DNA of 64,000 bases from Agapetus fuscipes (GCA_951799405.1 OX637333.1:10353960-10417959); one strand, 5' to 3'; counted from the stretch's first letter, positions 9,569-20,474 are shown. Program-made: numbers and translations. The notes: generated by a model from the letters alone, not told the origin.

Positions 9569-10138
9569 CGATATTTTGTGAAGCCATTTCTTTAATGGAG
9601 AAATTAAGAGAAGGTCTAAATTTGTGATAAATTTCAAATTATAAATTATTTTAATTAGTGAAATTCAACACTCATAGTTTAAGATATATTAGAATTTCAC
9701 GGATTATCACTTTAATTTGATGACACGACCCCGAGTATATAGCATTGCGTGAATACTCAACCATCGCGTACACAAAACATATTTAGAAGTTGCATCGACG
9801 CCTCTAGAGAGTGTTTTAGTTTTATGCGTTTTCCTGCTTACGAGATGCCTGATTATTTACACAGTGATTTATACTCGGCATAATGATCTCACATTTCATT
9901 TATTTTTCAATATAAAAACGACTTTTAATAATGGACCTAATTCCCTCCCGAATACATTTTATTTTAGAATAATCAAATTAAAAATATAATACTTTTCACG
10001 GCGGGCAAACGTCCCACGTCTATGTGACTAGGGTCCTTAGCAACTTTTAATGAAATATTTGTTTGTACATAAAACAATATTAAAAATGCAAGACCCTTTC
10101 CAGGGGACAACTACCTCTACACGTATTTGGATATTCAA
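9569..10138. other. Unassigned; repeat scraps
   Basis: Contains a one-ended piece with ACTCAACCATCGCGTACAC near 9755 and Repeat E near 9998-10045. No gene seen. Confidence 0.4.
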
Positions 10139-10360
10139 TGCAACTAAGCTGCAAACGTTGTGCAATTAGGTGCCGCGTAGTCCCGGAAAGGATCGAAATA
10201 GCGTGCGGAAACTATTTGTTTTTAACGGAAAGCCTTACGCCAATTGAATTGAAGGTTTCCCAGCTCGAGAGTAGCTTAGCTCTCATTTCTTGAAGAGGCT
10301 GAGTAAACCTTGCCGATATTTTATTTTGGGTTAGGAAAAAACACCGAATCGGGATTATTT
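10139..10360 (-). repeat. SINE-B, 5'-truncated, minus strand
   Basis: The reverse complement runs from the CGGTGTTTTTTCCTAACCC block through CTCAGCCT and the CTGGGAAACC block to GCAGCTTAGTTGC. The tRNA-like head is missing. Confidence 0.7.
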
Positions 10361-10499
10361 TTAATATGCCGAGTCTACTAGGATAAACATAAGACGATAA
10401 CAGGAACAGTAACACGGGTTGGATGACTATAATTATTTTTCGCTTACAGAAGCCCATTAACCCTAGTTTACCCTAAAGTAGCAAAACATGTCAACAAAA

Positions 10500-10775
10500 A
10501 ACTGACTGAAAAAATGAAAGAGGGTGAGAGGTAATAATTCTAACTCTACGGGACGTATTATTCTGCAAAAAACAACTAGGTAATTTTCCAATGATAAATA
10601 ATGCAGAGGCACGGGTAGCCAGATAAAATGATGGATTAATTAAATAAGCTAGATTGCAAATGATTGGAATCTGCAGGGTGAGAAAAAGAGAAGAGCAATG
10701 AAGAGAGTGATGAATGTGGAGGAGATGGCAGCTGTATGCAATGCCAGAACAAAGTGGAGTGGGTAAATGAGAAGC
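10500..10775 (+). pseudogene. RT-1 C-terminal tail
   Basis: Reads EKKRRAMKRVMNVEEMAAVC then NARTKW, the last part of RT-1, preceded by a degraded GR..R..MD segment near 10610-10660. Frame breaks throughout. Confidence 0.65.
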
Positions 10776-10934
10776 ATTGTTTTGCAGCACGGGAGGTCAG
10801 CCTCAAACCAAACCATTATAAGTCAGTCAAAATAATGAAAGGATTCACAGTAAAGTTTGTGTGAAAAAAAGAAAACTGAAAATTCTTTGTTTCCAAAAGG
10901 ATCTTCAAAAAATATCTGTTGTTTGTAAAAATAT

Positions 10935-11190
10935 GTTTCTTATAACGAAGAGAGTGTAAAGAGGAAATGAGGAAAGCGTGGAAGGGGAAGATTGAGGAAG
11001 CAATGGATAGACCAAATAGGTGAGATTGCGAAAGAAAGGAACTTGTAGAGAGAGTATAAGAGAAGAATATGTACGAGGAAGGTGATGAATGTTTAAGAGA
11101 TATGCAAGGACAGAAAAAAAGTGGAATCCCATCTACGGAGGTACGGAGCACCCCTAGTGGAGCGGCGACAGGATATAGTGCATGCATTAC
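10935..11190 (+). pseudogene. RT-1 C-terminal tail
   Basis: GRGRLRKQWIDQIGEIAKER then NKRRICTRKVMNV and a CKDRKK segment, ending with the CACCCCTAGTGGAGCGGCGACAGG block. Several stops. Confidence 0.7.
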
Positions 11191-11764
11191 AATGGTGTGA
11201 GGACCGAAAAGGATTACATATTTTACAAAATAAAAGTGTTAGAAGTAAAGAATAACATGGTATTTCATTAAGTCCATCTTTTTCAAATAAAAAATAAATA
11301 ATTGAAATTAAAATAATGTTGAATCAAATTCAAAGCCTTAGCCGACAATACTGTGGACCAATGGTTTTATGCAAGCACCAGATTCATATTAATAGCTGCA
11401 GCATGTGAAGTAAAAAAATACCCATTACGATCGCCTTTATTTGAAGCCGATGTGGTACAAAAATAAAGAAATATCGCCTTGACTCGACTTCAGAAATACT
11501 GTGACTGATTTACTCTCATTAGAATATCTGTCTCTAGAATTGTTTGTCCTATACTTTGACCCTAAGCTCTAAGCATATTCTGAGAAGGACCTTGGGTCTG
11601 CCTCCTTGCGCTGGCGGATACCTTTTCTGGGAACCTTCCTGTCACGCCCAAATTTTTCAAAAATAAAAAAATAAATGCTCCAAATACTTATGTAGTAGGA
11701 ACAGTTCATCTAAGAATAGGTAAGTTTAAATAGAGTCGTACAGTCGAACTAAAGGCCATCTACG
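11191..11764. other. Unassigned
   Basis: No gene or element recognised. Confidence 0.4.
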
Positions 11765-11940
11765 ATTTAATTCTGTAACTGTAATGCTGTCGCCTTTCCA
11801 CTAGGAGTAGCCAGAACCTCTGCAGAGTTTCCTCTACTTCTTCATATCCAGCAGTGAGTTATAACATCAATGCTATCAAGACAAACTTATTTCATTAATG
11901 TCCTTCTTCTACATTCACTCTCTATATTCTATAATCTATA
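11765..11940 (-). pseudogene. RT-1 terminal scrap, minus strand
   Basis: The reverse complement has ..KKWRKLCRGSGYS and CGACAGCATTACAG, the end of RT-1. Only some 50 codons remain. Confidence 0.55.
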
Positions 11941-11968
11941 ATATACAAGAATACTTGTTCTCAATAAT

Positions 11969-12227
11969 ATCTAATCTAATCTAATCTAAGCTGTAAAGAT
12001 ATATATCATTTAAGATTTACACTAAATGCATTCCCACAAGCAGATATGTATAATTTCGCGCTAACACATGCCGCATGTGGACCTACAATATAAAAACCCA
12101 ATCTCAAATGAACATAAGCCTTGCAACTCTTGCCGTCCTTCCCTGAAACAGGGGTGACATTGGCAAAGTGAACCAATTTTTATATTATGAGTGGTCAGCT
12201 GCATAACAACCTATAAGTCAAGGAACA
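11969..12227 (-). repeat. Rep-A full-length copy
   Basis: Minus strand: starts CCTTGACTTATAGGTTG and ends with AGATTAGATTAGATTAG. The tail repeats (GATTA)n are typical of this family. Confidence 0.85.
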
Positions 12228-12260
12228 ACTCAATAATAGCTAAAAATTAATTCATATAAA

Positions 12261-12463
12261 ATCTATGCCCACAAGCAGACACATATAAGTTTGCGCTTAC
12301 ACACGTCACATGTTTTCTTACAAAGTAAAAGTAAGTCTCTTATTAATATTGGCCCTGCAACTCTTGAAAACCTTTCCTGAAAACAGCGGTGACATTGGAA
12401 AATTCAAACGTTTTTACCAGTATGGGTGGTCAGCCTCTTACCAACCTATAAGTAAGTCAAGGA
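12261..12463 (-). repeat. Rep-A copy lacking its tail
   Basis: Minus strand from TCCTTGACTTACTTATAGG to GTCTGCTTGTGGGCAT. It lies 30 bases from the preceding copy in the same orientation. Confidence 0.75.
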
Positions 12464-12796
12464 TATGAGTGAGTATGCATATTGTTGTTGAAGTGTTAAA
12501 TGGGCAACGCTATCCCATCTTGTTCTGTACTCTACTATTTGGCATCTGAAGCAGCAGTTTCGCGATGACTGGGTGAACATTATTAATGCGGCAGCCGGTA
12601 TGATAAACGTCTGGGCATTCATCAGGATCCTGGTCGCGCACGCTGACGTCCAGATGGATGGACCGTCATCAGTCATCAGTCATCAGTCATCATCCAAATG
12701 GAATACAACAAGAGCAACTTGCAGACAATATCATGGAAGACGCCATCAATTCAAATTTCATTTAAATAATTCTGAAATTTGAAGTATAACTGGACC

Positions 12797-12870
12797 TACC
12801 CATGGTCTAGTGGTTAACGCTGCGGACTCGGAACACTCATAGACCCGGTATTTTCTACTACAGTTTTATG
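12797..12870 (+). repeat. SINE-C-type tRNA-like head
   Basis: CATGGTCTAGTGGTTAACG is an A-box-like SINE-C start; the B box and body are missing. Confidence 0.5.
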
Positions 12871-13224
12871 ATAGTTAACCATTACTTTTAATTTACTCGA
12901 GATACTCCAGTTCGAGAGTGAACTAAAAACCAAATAGACCCGAAGTGACAAGCACCGTTCTAAATCATACAATATCATTCAAAAGCTTCAACACTTAAAA
13001 CTGGTCATAAAAATCAGAAAACGACACAAAAAATGTTCCGTTCGCGGCAATTTTGATGTATCTACATTCACAGCAAAAACAGCTGCTGGCATAGTCAGTA
13101 ACTAGACGACGCTACCGTGAAAATGTAATAGTTGCTAAATATTTAATAGCGAAATTCGGTGAGTCCAGTATGCAATAAAAAATTACTTCATTTGCGTTTC
13201 GGTTAACTTTATTAAACTATGCAT
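12871..13224. other. Unassigned
   Basis: No gene or element recognised. Confidence 0.4.
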
Positions 13225-13547
13225 AGATAGTAGGAATGTGAGGCAACACAGGAGAAGCTCTGGCCACCCCCAGTGGAATGATGACAGGGGTTACAGTGAA
13301 AAAAAGAGAAAAAAATGCATGAAGAGAGTGATGAATGTCTAGTAGATGAAAGAAGTAGGCAATGACAGAACAAAGTGGGATACCAAAGCTGAACTCCTGA
13401 TGCCCGTCAAAATACAACAACTGCTTGATTTCGGCCACATAATGAGAAATATGAAATATGCACTCCTACATCTCATGATTCAGGAGTACAGGAAATACAG
13501 GAAAGAATCGAGAGAAGATCGAAAAATATCATCTTGGTTGTGTCTAT
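13225..13547 (+). pseudogene. Mosaic of RT-1 and RT-2 tails
   Basis: 13225-13300 is an RT-1 end (GGCCACCCCCAGTGGAATG). 13315-13385 is another RT-1 tail (CMKRVMNV..MKEVGNDRTKW). 13388-13547 is RT-2 (AELLMPVKIQQLLDFGHIM then RNMKYALLHLMIQ). The junctions show repeated insertion of truncated elements. Confidence 0.6.
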
Positions 13548-13935
13548 AATCTATAATCTAAGTTGCAAGGATATATTCATTCAAAGCTCTCAGATGTGTG
13601 CCCACAAACAAACACGTGTAGTTCGCGCTTACAAATACTGATTGTGTACTTACAAATAAAATCCAAACCTCAAATGAACATAAGTCCTGCAACTCTTGCC
13701 GACATTCCCTGAAACAGAGGTGACATTGGCAAAGTGAACCATTTTTTACAGTATGGGTGGTCAGCCTCATACCAACCTATAAGTCAAGGAATACGAGTAA
13801 GAAATAAAATTTAAGTATAAAAAAAACAACAAAATCTTAAAAATAAATCTATCCAAAAAAAGTCAAAAATTTCTTATGCAAAAAATGTAGCAAACTAATA
13901 AACCAACATTACAAATCAGCATTGCAGATTAGCCG
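13548..13935 (-). repeat. Rep-A (subfamily A2) with LINE 3' UTR attached
   Basis: Minus strand: a 3' UTR of about 140 bases (13790-13935) that matches the one at 38288-38405, followed by Rep-A to 13548. The UTR is preceded by GAAGTGGCGGCTAATCTGCA, the end of the RT-1 frame. Subfamily A2 is marked by CACAATCAGCATTTGTAAG and CATCTGAGAGCTTTGAATG. Confidence 0.8.
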
Positions 13936-13939
13936 CCAC

Positions 13940-14040
13940 TTCTTCCTGTTCTTGTGTGGTTGGCAGAAACACAAGCCCCTTCAATCGTGCCGCAGTATCG
14001 AAGATTGCCAATCCGCACTATAGATGCACAGGACTAAGAA
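13940..14040 (+). pseudogene. RT-2 terminal scrap
   Basis: Reads VVGRNTSPFNRAAVSKIANP, the last residues of RT-2. Confidence 0.6.
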
Positions 14041-14089
14041 ATTGAAGTAGAATAAGACATACAGGTATGTCATATTATGTAGAATAAGA

Positions 14090-14400
14090 CCGGTCCGTAG
14101 TCTAGTGGTTAACCCTTCTGGCTCGTAAATGGAAGGTTGTGGGTTCGAATCCCGGCGGAGCACAAAAAGTATATCTTATATTTTCAAATATGCTCTTCGC
14201 TGGGTGAAAAATTCATATACCTTTACCAAAGACCGGTCACTAAAGGTCCATCCAGCCTTACAGCAACTGGATCTTGATTGAGAATTGGCGCTTTCTACAG
14301 CGACGACCAAGCTCGCAGAGGGCTCTTGAGGTGTGATACACACAAAAACAGCGCTCACCAAATAGTTCATCCTAATATTATTATTATATGTATGTGTCAA
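14090..14400 (+). repeat. SINE-C full-length copy
   Basis: Has the A-box-like CGTAGTCTAGTGGTTAACC (about 14095) and B-box-like GGTTCGAATCC (about 14140), a body with CTCTTCGCTGGGTG, CATCCAGCCTTACAGCAACTG and GAGGGCTCTTGAGGTGTGA, and the tail CCTAATATTATTATTAT. It is the best reference copy of SINE-C in the window. Confidence 0.85.
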
Positions 14401-14767
14401 TGTGACCACATCATATCAGGTTTTTTAAATTGAATGAATTTGGATTTGTTAGCACGTACAACTATTGTAATTTGAGTTAAGGTTGCGAACTCCGTGTCCC
14501 TCTATTCTTGTTACAAATACGAGAAAGGAATTCAGCGGATTGTACGGTGCGTGTTCACATTAATATCCTGCACTTAGTAATTAATTAGTAGTCCCCAGCT
14601 CCCCACTGTCCGCACTGACTGCGCCGCTTCGTCTTCATTCTGATAAATCCCTTAGAATTAGAAGAGTAATGTGATATGCCGTGCTTAGCGACTGACGCGG
14701 CAATATAAAATCAACACGACGAAATACAAAAAATAGCAACAGCAAAAATCGGCAATCGCAAAAATCG
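14401..14767. other. Unassigned
   Basis: 14400-14525 resembles 7480-7585 (CCGTGTCCCTCT.TTCTT..TACAAATACGAGAAA), probably LINE 3' UTR. The rest is unrecognised. Confidence 0.4.
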
Positions 14768-14892
14768 TAAACGCAACTAATCAGCTCGCGCAGTGCAACT
14801 TCTTACATTATGGTGAGGCGAGAGGAGCCTACGTAATTTTTTTTTACAGGTAAGCGGGCTCTTCACTAAATGGAAGGGTTTCCCAGCACTCG
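14768..14892 (-). repeat. SINE-B 3' part, minus strand
   Basis: Reverse complement carries CTGGGAAACCC..., the CTTACCTGTAAAAA block and an end resembling GTTGCGTTTACG. Confidence 0.55.
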
Positions 14893-15091
14893 ACAGACAA
14901 CAAATCACATAGAATGAGTAAATACAAAATATGCATGAAAACTAAATCCTTCCCTAGGAGTGCCGTCGTATATTCCATACATTTTCGATTTACGTAATCG
15001 AGGTTTATATTATATTATAGATTATAGGTGAGATTTACGCAATATTTCATACTCGGGGTACTGTTTTCATTTATTGTGAAGGCGGAGTAAA

Positions 15092-15425
15092 CGCAAAACG
15101 CAATTAAGCTGCACATTAAGTGCCGCTTATTACCGTGTTGTCTTTATATGTGGCGCAAAGAACATATTTATTTTTACAGTTACGGGAGCTGGTCTTACGC
15201 CAACCACTTCTCGTGAAGTGAAGGTTTTCGAGTTCCCGAAAGAAACTGGTTGTCATTTCTTTTGAAGGCTCAGTAAATCTTCCCGGTATTTTTTTGTGTT
15301 TGAAATAGGTACCTAAACATCGAAACGGGAAATATATTTTTTGACACCCTTGGTGGAGAACGAACCCTAGCCGTCTGGGTTGGAACGCAAGCGTTCTACC
15401 AACAACACTGACAGGTTGGATTTCA
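15092..15425 (-). repeat. SINE-B near full-length, minus strand
   Basis: Reverse complement runs from a degraded tRNA-like head (GGTAGAACGCTTGCG near 15395) through CGTTTCGATGTTTAGG and CTTCACTTCACGAG to GCAGCTTAATTGCG. Diverged. Confidence 0.7.
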
Positions 15426-15764
15426 GATAACTGGAATGCTGTATATACTTATACCTACCTATATAGAAGATTTTTAATGCGCACATGGATACAAAAAAAT
15501 TAATGGGTCCAAAATATTTTACTCAAAATTGTCACCTTTTAAAAAAATTTTTTTTCTTCGTTTTGACATTTTTTACCATCTTACGAACAGTAAATTTGAT
15601 AGGGACAATAACTGGATGGATGCGTTTATAAGATATGAACAAAAAAATCCATACAAGAATATTGCAGATCCAGAAGATTAGAATGGATGTAAAGGTGGAA
15701 TAGGGTCATAGTGACACCTTCCGTTGGAGAAGTGATTCCCAAAGTGTTAAATGTGGATATATAA
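15426..15764. other. Unassigned
   Basis: No gene or element recognised. Confidence 0.4.
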
Positions 15765-16010
15765 CATATGTTGCAAAGATACATTACATGTCAGATTCAT
15801 ATTAAATGCATTCCCACAAGCAGGCAGGCAGGATGTTTGTGAGATTGCAGTTAATGTCCTGATTTGTGTCCAGATAAGAAAATTTAATATTATGAATTTG
15901 AGAAAACTGAATATGCGACTCAAAGGTTCCTTGTCTCAAAGGTTGGTATTACACTACCATACTTTAAAAAATGATTCACTTTTGCCAATATCATCCCTGT
16001 AATAAGGCAT
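15765..16010. repeat. Rep-A pieces, rearranged
   Basis: 15770-15830 is a minus-strand tail part (GTTGCAAAGATACATTACATG..ATGCATTCCCACAAGCAGG). 15930-16005 is a plus-strand head part (AAGGTTGGTATTACACTACC..GATTCACTTTTGCC). The GCAG of the first is locally tripled. Confidence 0.55.
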
Positions 16011-16132
16011 TTTTTAAAAGTGCCGTTTGGTGAATTCACTGAAAAGGCAGTGCATACCCATAGCACCTCCTGAACAGACAAGACAGGTAGATTTTTTTTA
16101 ATGGAGTTTCCATATATTTTTTAAGTTTTTCA

Positions 16133-16392
16133 TTCCTTGACTTATAGGTTAGTATGAGGCTGACCACCCATACTGTAAAAAATGGGTTTACTTTGCCAAT
16201 TTCACCCCTGTTCCAGTGAAGGTCGGCAAAAGTTGCAGCGTTTAATGTTCATTTGAGGTTTGGATTTTAGTTTGTAAGTACAAATCCAGAATTTGTAAGC
16301 GTGAACTTACACGTGTTTGTTTGTGGACATGCATTTGATATGAGCTTTGAATGTTAATATATCCTTGCAACTTAGATTATAGATTTTAGAGG
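16133..16392 (+). repeat. Rep-A full-length copy
   Basis: From CATTCCTTGACTTATAGGTT to TTGCAACTTAGATTATAGA. Intermediate between A1 and A2 in its middle (AAATCCAGAATTTGTAAGCG). Confidence 0.85.
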
Positions 16393-16477
16393 TATTTAAT
16401 CAATCTTGCAAAGTTGCGAAGATTTTACGTTAAATAAATAAAATAAAATAAGATAAAATTTAAATCAAAGCTGCCAT

Positions 16478-16548
16478 TGCTGGGGGCAAAATGACAAAGT
16501 GAACCATTTTTACAGTACGGTAGTTCAGCCTCATATTAACCTATAAAA
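16478..16548 (-). repeat. Rep-A head fragment
   Basis: Minus strand: TTAATATGAGGCTGAACTAC, then GGTTCACTTTGTCATTTTGC. Confidence 0.6.
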
Positions 16549-16929
16549 AAAGGCCAATGGATATATTTTTTTCATTCAAAGGGTTGCACTAGGAAAAATA
16601 CTTTGGGAACCTCTGCTTTGGCGGTATTGTGCGAAATGTGCGATCATTGTAGTGATTGTGCGATGTGTGAGAATGAAAAGGAAGAGTGTGAATGAGGAAT
16701 GGAAGAATGCGAGCGTGGGGATAAGAGGGATTAGCGATGCGATAATAGGAATGAAGTGCATTATTGAAAACTTTCAATGCATCGACATGTGTTTGAGGAA
16801 TAAAGAATAGATTTTATACAGCGACGATGTAATAATGCTTTTCACAGATGTTTCCTCAACATTTCTGCGTGTTATTTTTGAATGGCATACTATCATAAAC
16901 CTGGAGTTGCGTTTGCGAATGGTGACATG

Positions 16930-17290
16930 CTAAATTCTCAATTTCACTCTATGGTATGGAAGGGTGGACACTAACACAGTGCCTCAAAAATGAAATTACT
17001 GCCTTTGAAATGTGGGTTTAACATTCGGGTGTAAGTCTCCTGGATCGAGTCACAAATGTTGAGGTTTTTTTCTCGTATGAATACCAAAGCCGAACTCCTG
17101 ATGTCCGTCAAAATGCGGAAGGTCAAAGGAAAACATTTCGGTCAAAGAATCTGAGACAGAATCTTGGCAGAAGCAATGATCCTTCATCGTGCGGCAGAAT
17201 GATCTACATGTAATCTAAGTTACAAAGGTATACCTATTTATTAACATTTAAGTTTCATAAATGCATGGCAACAGGCAGACACGTGTTAGT
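16930..17290 (+). pseudogene. RT-2 fragment followed by Rep-A scrap
   Basis: 16950-17210 reads LWYGRVDTN..., FEMWV, a SPGSSHKC-type segment and a final RQNL-type tail, the same order as 7060-7440 but more broken. 17213-17290 is a minus-strand Rep-A tail (TAATCTAAGTTACAAAGG). Confidence 0.6.
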
Positions 17291-17337
17291 ACAAAACATT
17301 GTGTAAATTCCCCACCATCGCGTATGTAGAAAAAACG

Positions 17338-17770
17338 TAAAACCGGTCCGTAGTCCAGTGGTAACACTTAGGACTCGTCAATTAAAGGTTGTGGATTCGT
17401 ATCCCGGCGGAGCACAACAAATATACAATTTATATTTTCAAATTTGCTTTTCGCTGGGTTGAAAACTTCAAAAACATTTACCAAAGACCTAAAGGACCAT
17501 CCAGCCTTACAGCAACTGGTCGTCGCTTTGTATCGGCGACCAAGCTCTTAAAAAGTCGGGTTGATAATTCGAATTGGTAGAATGCTTGCATTCCATGCCG
17601 AGAGCAAGGGTTCGATCCCAAGGTGTCCTCAGCCTTCACAAGAAATGAGAACTAATCCCCCGGAGCTGGGAAACCCCCACTTCAAATTAAAGTGGTTGGT
17701 GTGTGGCCGGCCCCCTTACCCGTAAAAATAAATAGGTCTCGAATCGCCACATGCAACCCCTTCGGGAACT
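17338..17770 (+). mobile_element. Composite SINE (C+B), copy 2
   Basis: SINE-C with A-box-like CCGGTCCGTAGTCCAGTGG (17342) and B-box-like GGATTCGTATCC (about 17392) runs to CAAGCTCTTAAAAAGTCG at 17547-17565, where SINE-B starts (GAATTGGTAGAATGCTTGC, B-box-like GGTTCGATCCC near 17611). The C-to-B junction, the internal deletion in SINE-B and the variant TAGGTC.CGAATCGCC all agree with copy 1 at 1285-1860. The end is cut by the foldback element that begins near 17770. Confidence 0.8.
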
Positions 17771-18310
17771 TAAGGCGTTGCCGTTTTTGTTTTTTACACT
17801 TTATGGTCTTAGCAAAATAGTTACAGTAATGAAAAAAATCAAACGTGTTTATTAATTTTTTATCTTAATTATAAAGTTTGAACAAAATATAAAACTTACA
17901 AATTGCCACCACAAAAAAATATTTAAAAAATCACGTGTTCTTTTATTTAATTAAAATTTAATTAATTTAGTAGTTTCAGTTTTTCCATTATTTACTCAAA
18001 AACTATTGACATTATAAAAAAATGTTAAGTATGGAACCTAAACAATGTATAGTTCTGTACTTAATTAAAAAGCAAAAAAAATATTCCAAAATACAGCACA
18101 CACGAAAAAAAAGCTAAAAATGTAAAAAAAACGCGTTTTCTTAAATATTTTTTTGTGGGAGCAATTTTTAAGTTATATATTTTGTTCAAGCTTTATAATT
18201 AAAATAAAAAATTATAAACATGCTTGATTTTTTTAATTTCTGTAACTATTTTTCTAAGACCATAAAGTGTAAGAAACAAAAACGGCAGATTTAGCTTTAT
18301 AACACGCCTT
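17771..18310. mobile_element. Foldback element with ~170-bp inverted ends, copy 1
   Basis: Left arm from about 17771 (GTTGCCGTTTTTGTTTTTTA, CACTTTATGGTCTTAGCAAA) to about 17945. The right arm 18120-18305 is its reverse complement, ending AAAACGGCAGATTTAGC..ACACGCC. The middle is AT-rich. It was inserted into composite SINE copy 2. Copy 2 of this element is at 20535-20930 and a one-armed relative at 57000-57200. Confidence 0.75.
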
Positions 18311-18380
18311 TTAAGCGCCCTTGGAGTGACATTGAGTTACGAAACGGCGCTGATAAATAAATCATCATCATCATATAACG
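18306..18380 (+). repeat. Short LINE-like 3' tail ending in (ATC)n
   Basis: AAGCGCCCTTGGAGTGAC ... CGAAACGGCGCTGATAAAT followed by (CAT)n. The reverse complement of the same block, with an (ATT)n tail, is at 20310-20382. A constant body with variable trinucleotide tail fits a LINE 3' end. Confidence 0.5.
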
Positions 18381-18995
18381 TATTCAAGAAGTTACACTTT
18401 ACGTGTAGCTTAGTTGCGTTGCGTTTTTTTTATAAAATAAACAACAGCACTCTGAGTAAGGGATTCAGTTGTATTAGCTCAATGGTGGGGACTGGGGAGT
18501 TTACGCGATGCTTTAGACTAGGGGGCACTTATCTATTTAATAAACTTGAAATCAGTTTTGAGGACCATCCAGATAAGTGGGAACAACAATATGTCCTTAT
18601 GGAGCATCAACATAAAAGCACCCTTATTGCATGGGGGTATTAGAGCAAGGGCACTTTCATCCCTATACCTGTAGGTGCCCCGAGCATAAAACTTTCATTT
18701 ACTCAACCATAGCGTTCACCGAAAAATCTGTGAAATTTAAACAACATTTCTAGTGAACGTTTTAGATTTGGAAAACGTTCTATTTGAGCTTTAACGTATT
18801 GTTTTTTTTTTGGATACTGTGCTTGTAAGGAATTTGGAAGGTAATAGACCGTATGAACTAGTTAAAAGTACTAAATGTAGTTGTTTGGAGGGCTCTTGAG
18901 AAATCATCGTAATATTTAGTAATTACATTTGGAAAAGAAGGATAAGAGTTTGAGGAGATTTGGATTAAATTGGTCGTTGGTGTGTTTACAAAAGC
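18381..18995. other. Unassigned
   Basis: 18390-18430 resembles a SINE-B end (GTAGCTTAGTTGCG). A one-ended ACTCAACCATAGCGTTCACC piece is near 18705. The 105-codon frame at 18326-18643 matches nothing I know and starts inside repeat sequence. Confidence 0.4.
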
Positions 18996-19092
18996 AACTA
19001 AGCTACAAATATAGTGTAACTTCTTGCCGCGTTATTCCCAAAGGGTTTCGTATGTGGCGAGTGGACCCTATATATTTTTACAGGTAAGGGCA
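18996..19092 (-). repeat. SINE-B 3' end, minus strand
   Basis: Reverse complement: CCTTACCTGTAAAAATATAT then the CGCCACATACG block and GTTACACTATATTTGTAGC. Confidence 0.7.
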
Positions 19093-19149
19093 ATATTATA
19101 ATACACTTAAAGCCAATATTATAATATACACCTAAAAGTTAAAAAATAA

Positions 19150-19245
19150 TTACGATTCATCCAGAAACGTCGTGCAGAAAGAGTGCCTCATGAAGACGTT
19201 GGCTGCGATGCCAGCGAAACGACGGGAATAAAGTTATACGATTAC
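19150..19245 (+). other. Hairpin followed by GAAACG (hammerhead-like), copy 1 of a repeat
   Basis: ATGAAGAC at 19190-19197, then a stem-forming stretch (GTTGGC..GCCAGC), then GAAACGACGGGAATAA from 19216. A close relative with ATGACGTTGGC..GCCAACGAAACG is at 34920-34975, so this is a dispersed repeat. Confidence 0.35.
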
Positions 19246-19414
19246 AGTTTGTTTACTATCGGGAAAGTAAATTCATTCGTAAATAACTTACAAATTAACT
19301 AGTTGACTCCAGTTAATTTTTTTCCTGAAATGACATTATTTTGTCAGCAAAAACATATATTTAGTTGCTTAGTTGCTGTATTGAGCCCAGGGTATATTAT
19401 TGCGCATATGTGAG

Positions 19415-19500
19415 TATGTATTTAGTCCACGGCTTGGTGGTTGTCTGTGGTCAGGAAGGGCCGTCACGGGTTCGAGCCCTAACCATGCGCTGTCTGTCAG
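19415..19500 (+). repeat. tRNA-like SINE head
   Basis: AGTCCACGGCTTGGTGGTTG and B-box-like GGTTCGAGCCC. The body does not match SINE-C. Confidence 0.4.
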
Positions 19501-19744
19501 CGCCGCTTACTGTCATCATTAGGACGGTTTCAATGCGCACAAAAATAAACCCCGAACAACCAACGCCTAACGCGTCAACTCACCAGAATCAAGACTTAGT
19601 CCAACCAAAAGCTTTCGAAGAAATACTAATTTGTAAGTTGAACCTGTATTTTACAAGGATTTTTTTAAAGGAATCCTGCGCAGACGACTTCCCAAATTTC
19701 AGAAGGTCTATGACATTTGTGGAATCTATTTATTTCCACAGATA
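19501..19744. other. Unassigned
   Basis: No gene or element recognised. Confidence 0.4.
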
Positions 19745-20180
19745 AGTGGGCGAACTTCGGCCAACCACATTACTTCTTCTTTTGGAATTACTTCCATCGA
19801 AGATTGGCGATCATCGTGACTATTTTGACCTTGGATTCTGCGGCTCGAAACAGCGACTTGGTGCTTTTGTTGAACCACTTTTGCAGGTTTTTCAGCCACG
19901 ATTTCCTTCGGCGTCTCTAAGTTCTTCTCCGCTTAATCTTACCCCATATGATGAAGAATTTTTAATATCGGTATTTCTTATTTCTCATAAAGCTACCGAA
20001 GTACATGAGCTTTCCCTGCTTAATGTTTGGCAGAAGTTCCTTTGTGGTGCGCATATGTCGGAGGACTTCAATGATGACCCGATCACGCCAAGAGATCCAA
20101 ATCATTTTTTGGTAGACACACATCTCGAACGCTTCAATTTGTCTCTCCAGTGTCTCTGTAACTTGAATGAGGTTTACCTA
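19745..20180 (-). pseudogene. RT-2 C-terminal domain fragment
   Basis: On the minus strand: TLERQIEAFEMCVYQKMIWI, SWRDRV, a VLRHM segment, KLMYFGSFMRNKKYRY, a stop, then KSWLKNLQKWFNKSTKSLFR and AAESKVKIVTMIANL. It covers about 140 codons of the post-RT domain with one stop and at least one frame change. The 158-codon plus-strand frame here is antisense to it. Confidence 0.8.
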
Positions 20181-20185
20181 ATCCC

Positions 20186-20434
20186 TAGGGGTAGGTTTTC
20201 ATTTCTTGTGGAGGCTGAGTAGATATAATTTTTGCAGGTGGTATGATTATTGGGTTTGAAATAAACACTGAAACGGGAAATCATTTCTGTCACCTTGGGC
20301 GAGGATTGAATCTTAATAATAATAATTGGACAATTTGTATACAGCGCCGTTTAGTGGCACTAGCCACCCCAAGGGCGCTTAAACTAACCCTTTGGCATTG
20401 AACGCAAGTTCTCAACCAACTAAGCTATGGACCG
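20186..20434 (-). repeat. SINE-B, minus strand, with a LINE tail inserted
   Basis: Reverse complement shows CCATAGCTTAGTTGGTTGAG, then CGTTTCAGTGTTTATTTC and the CTCAGCCTCCAC block. A foreign block at about 20310-20382 (GGCGCTGTATAC..., ending in (ATT)n on the minus strand) interrupts it and matches the 18306-18380 tail. Confidence 0.75.
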
Positions 20435-20439
20435 GATAT

Positions 20440-20443
20440 GGAC

Positions 20444-20474
<31 letters not shown>

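Noticed and set aside
14095..14160. Possible tRNA gene
   Set aside because: A and B boxes are present, but this is the head of SINE-C, repeated with the same non-tRNA body. The same holds for all SINE-B heads; no complete cloverleaf was found.
18326..18643. 105-codon open frame
   Set aside because: Begins in a LINE-like tail and SINE-B remnant; no known domain and no codon pattern I can trust.
19746..20222. 158-codon open frame on the plus strand, the longest in the window
   Set aside because: It is antisense to an RT-2 C-terminal fragment whose motifs are clear on the minus strand.
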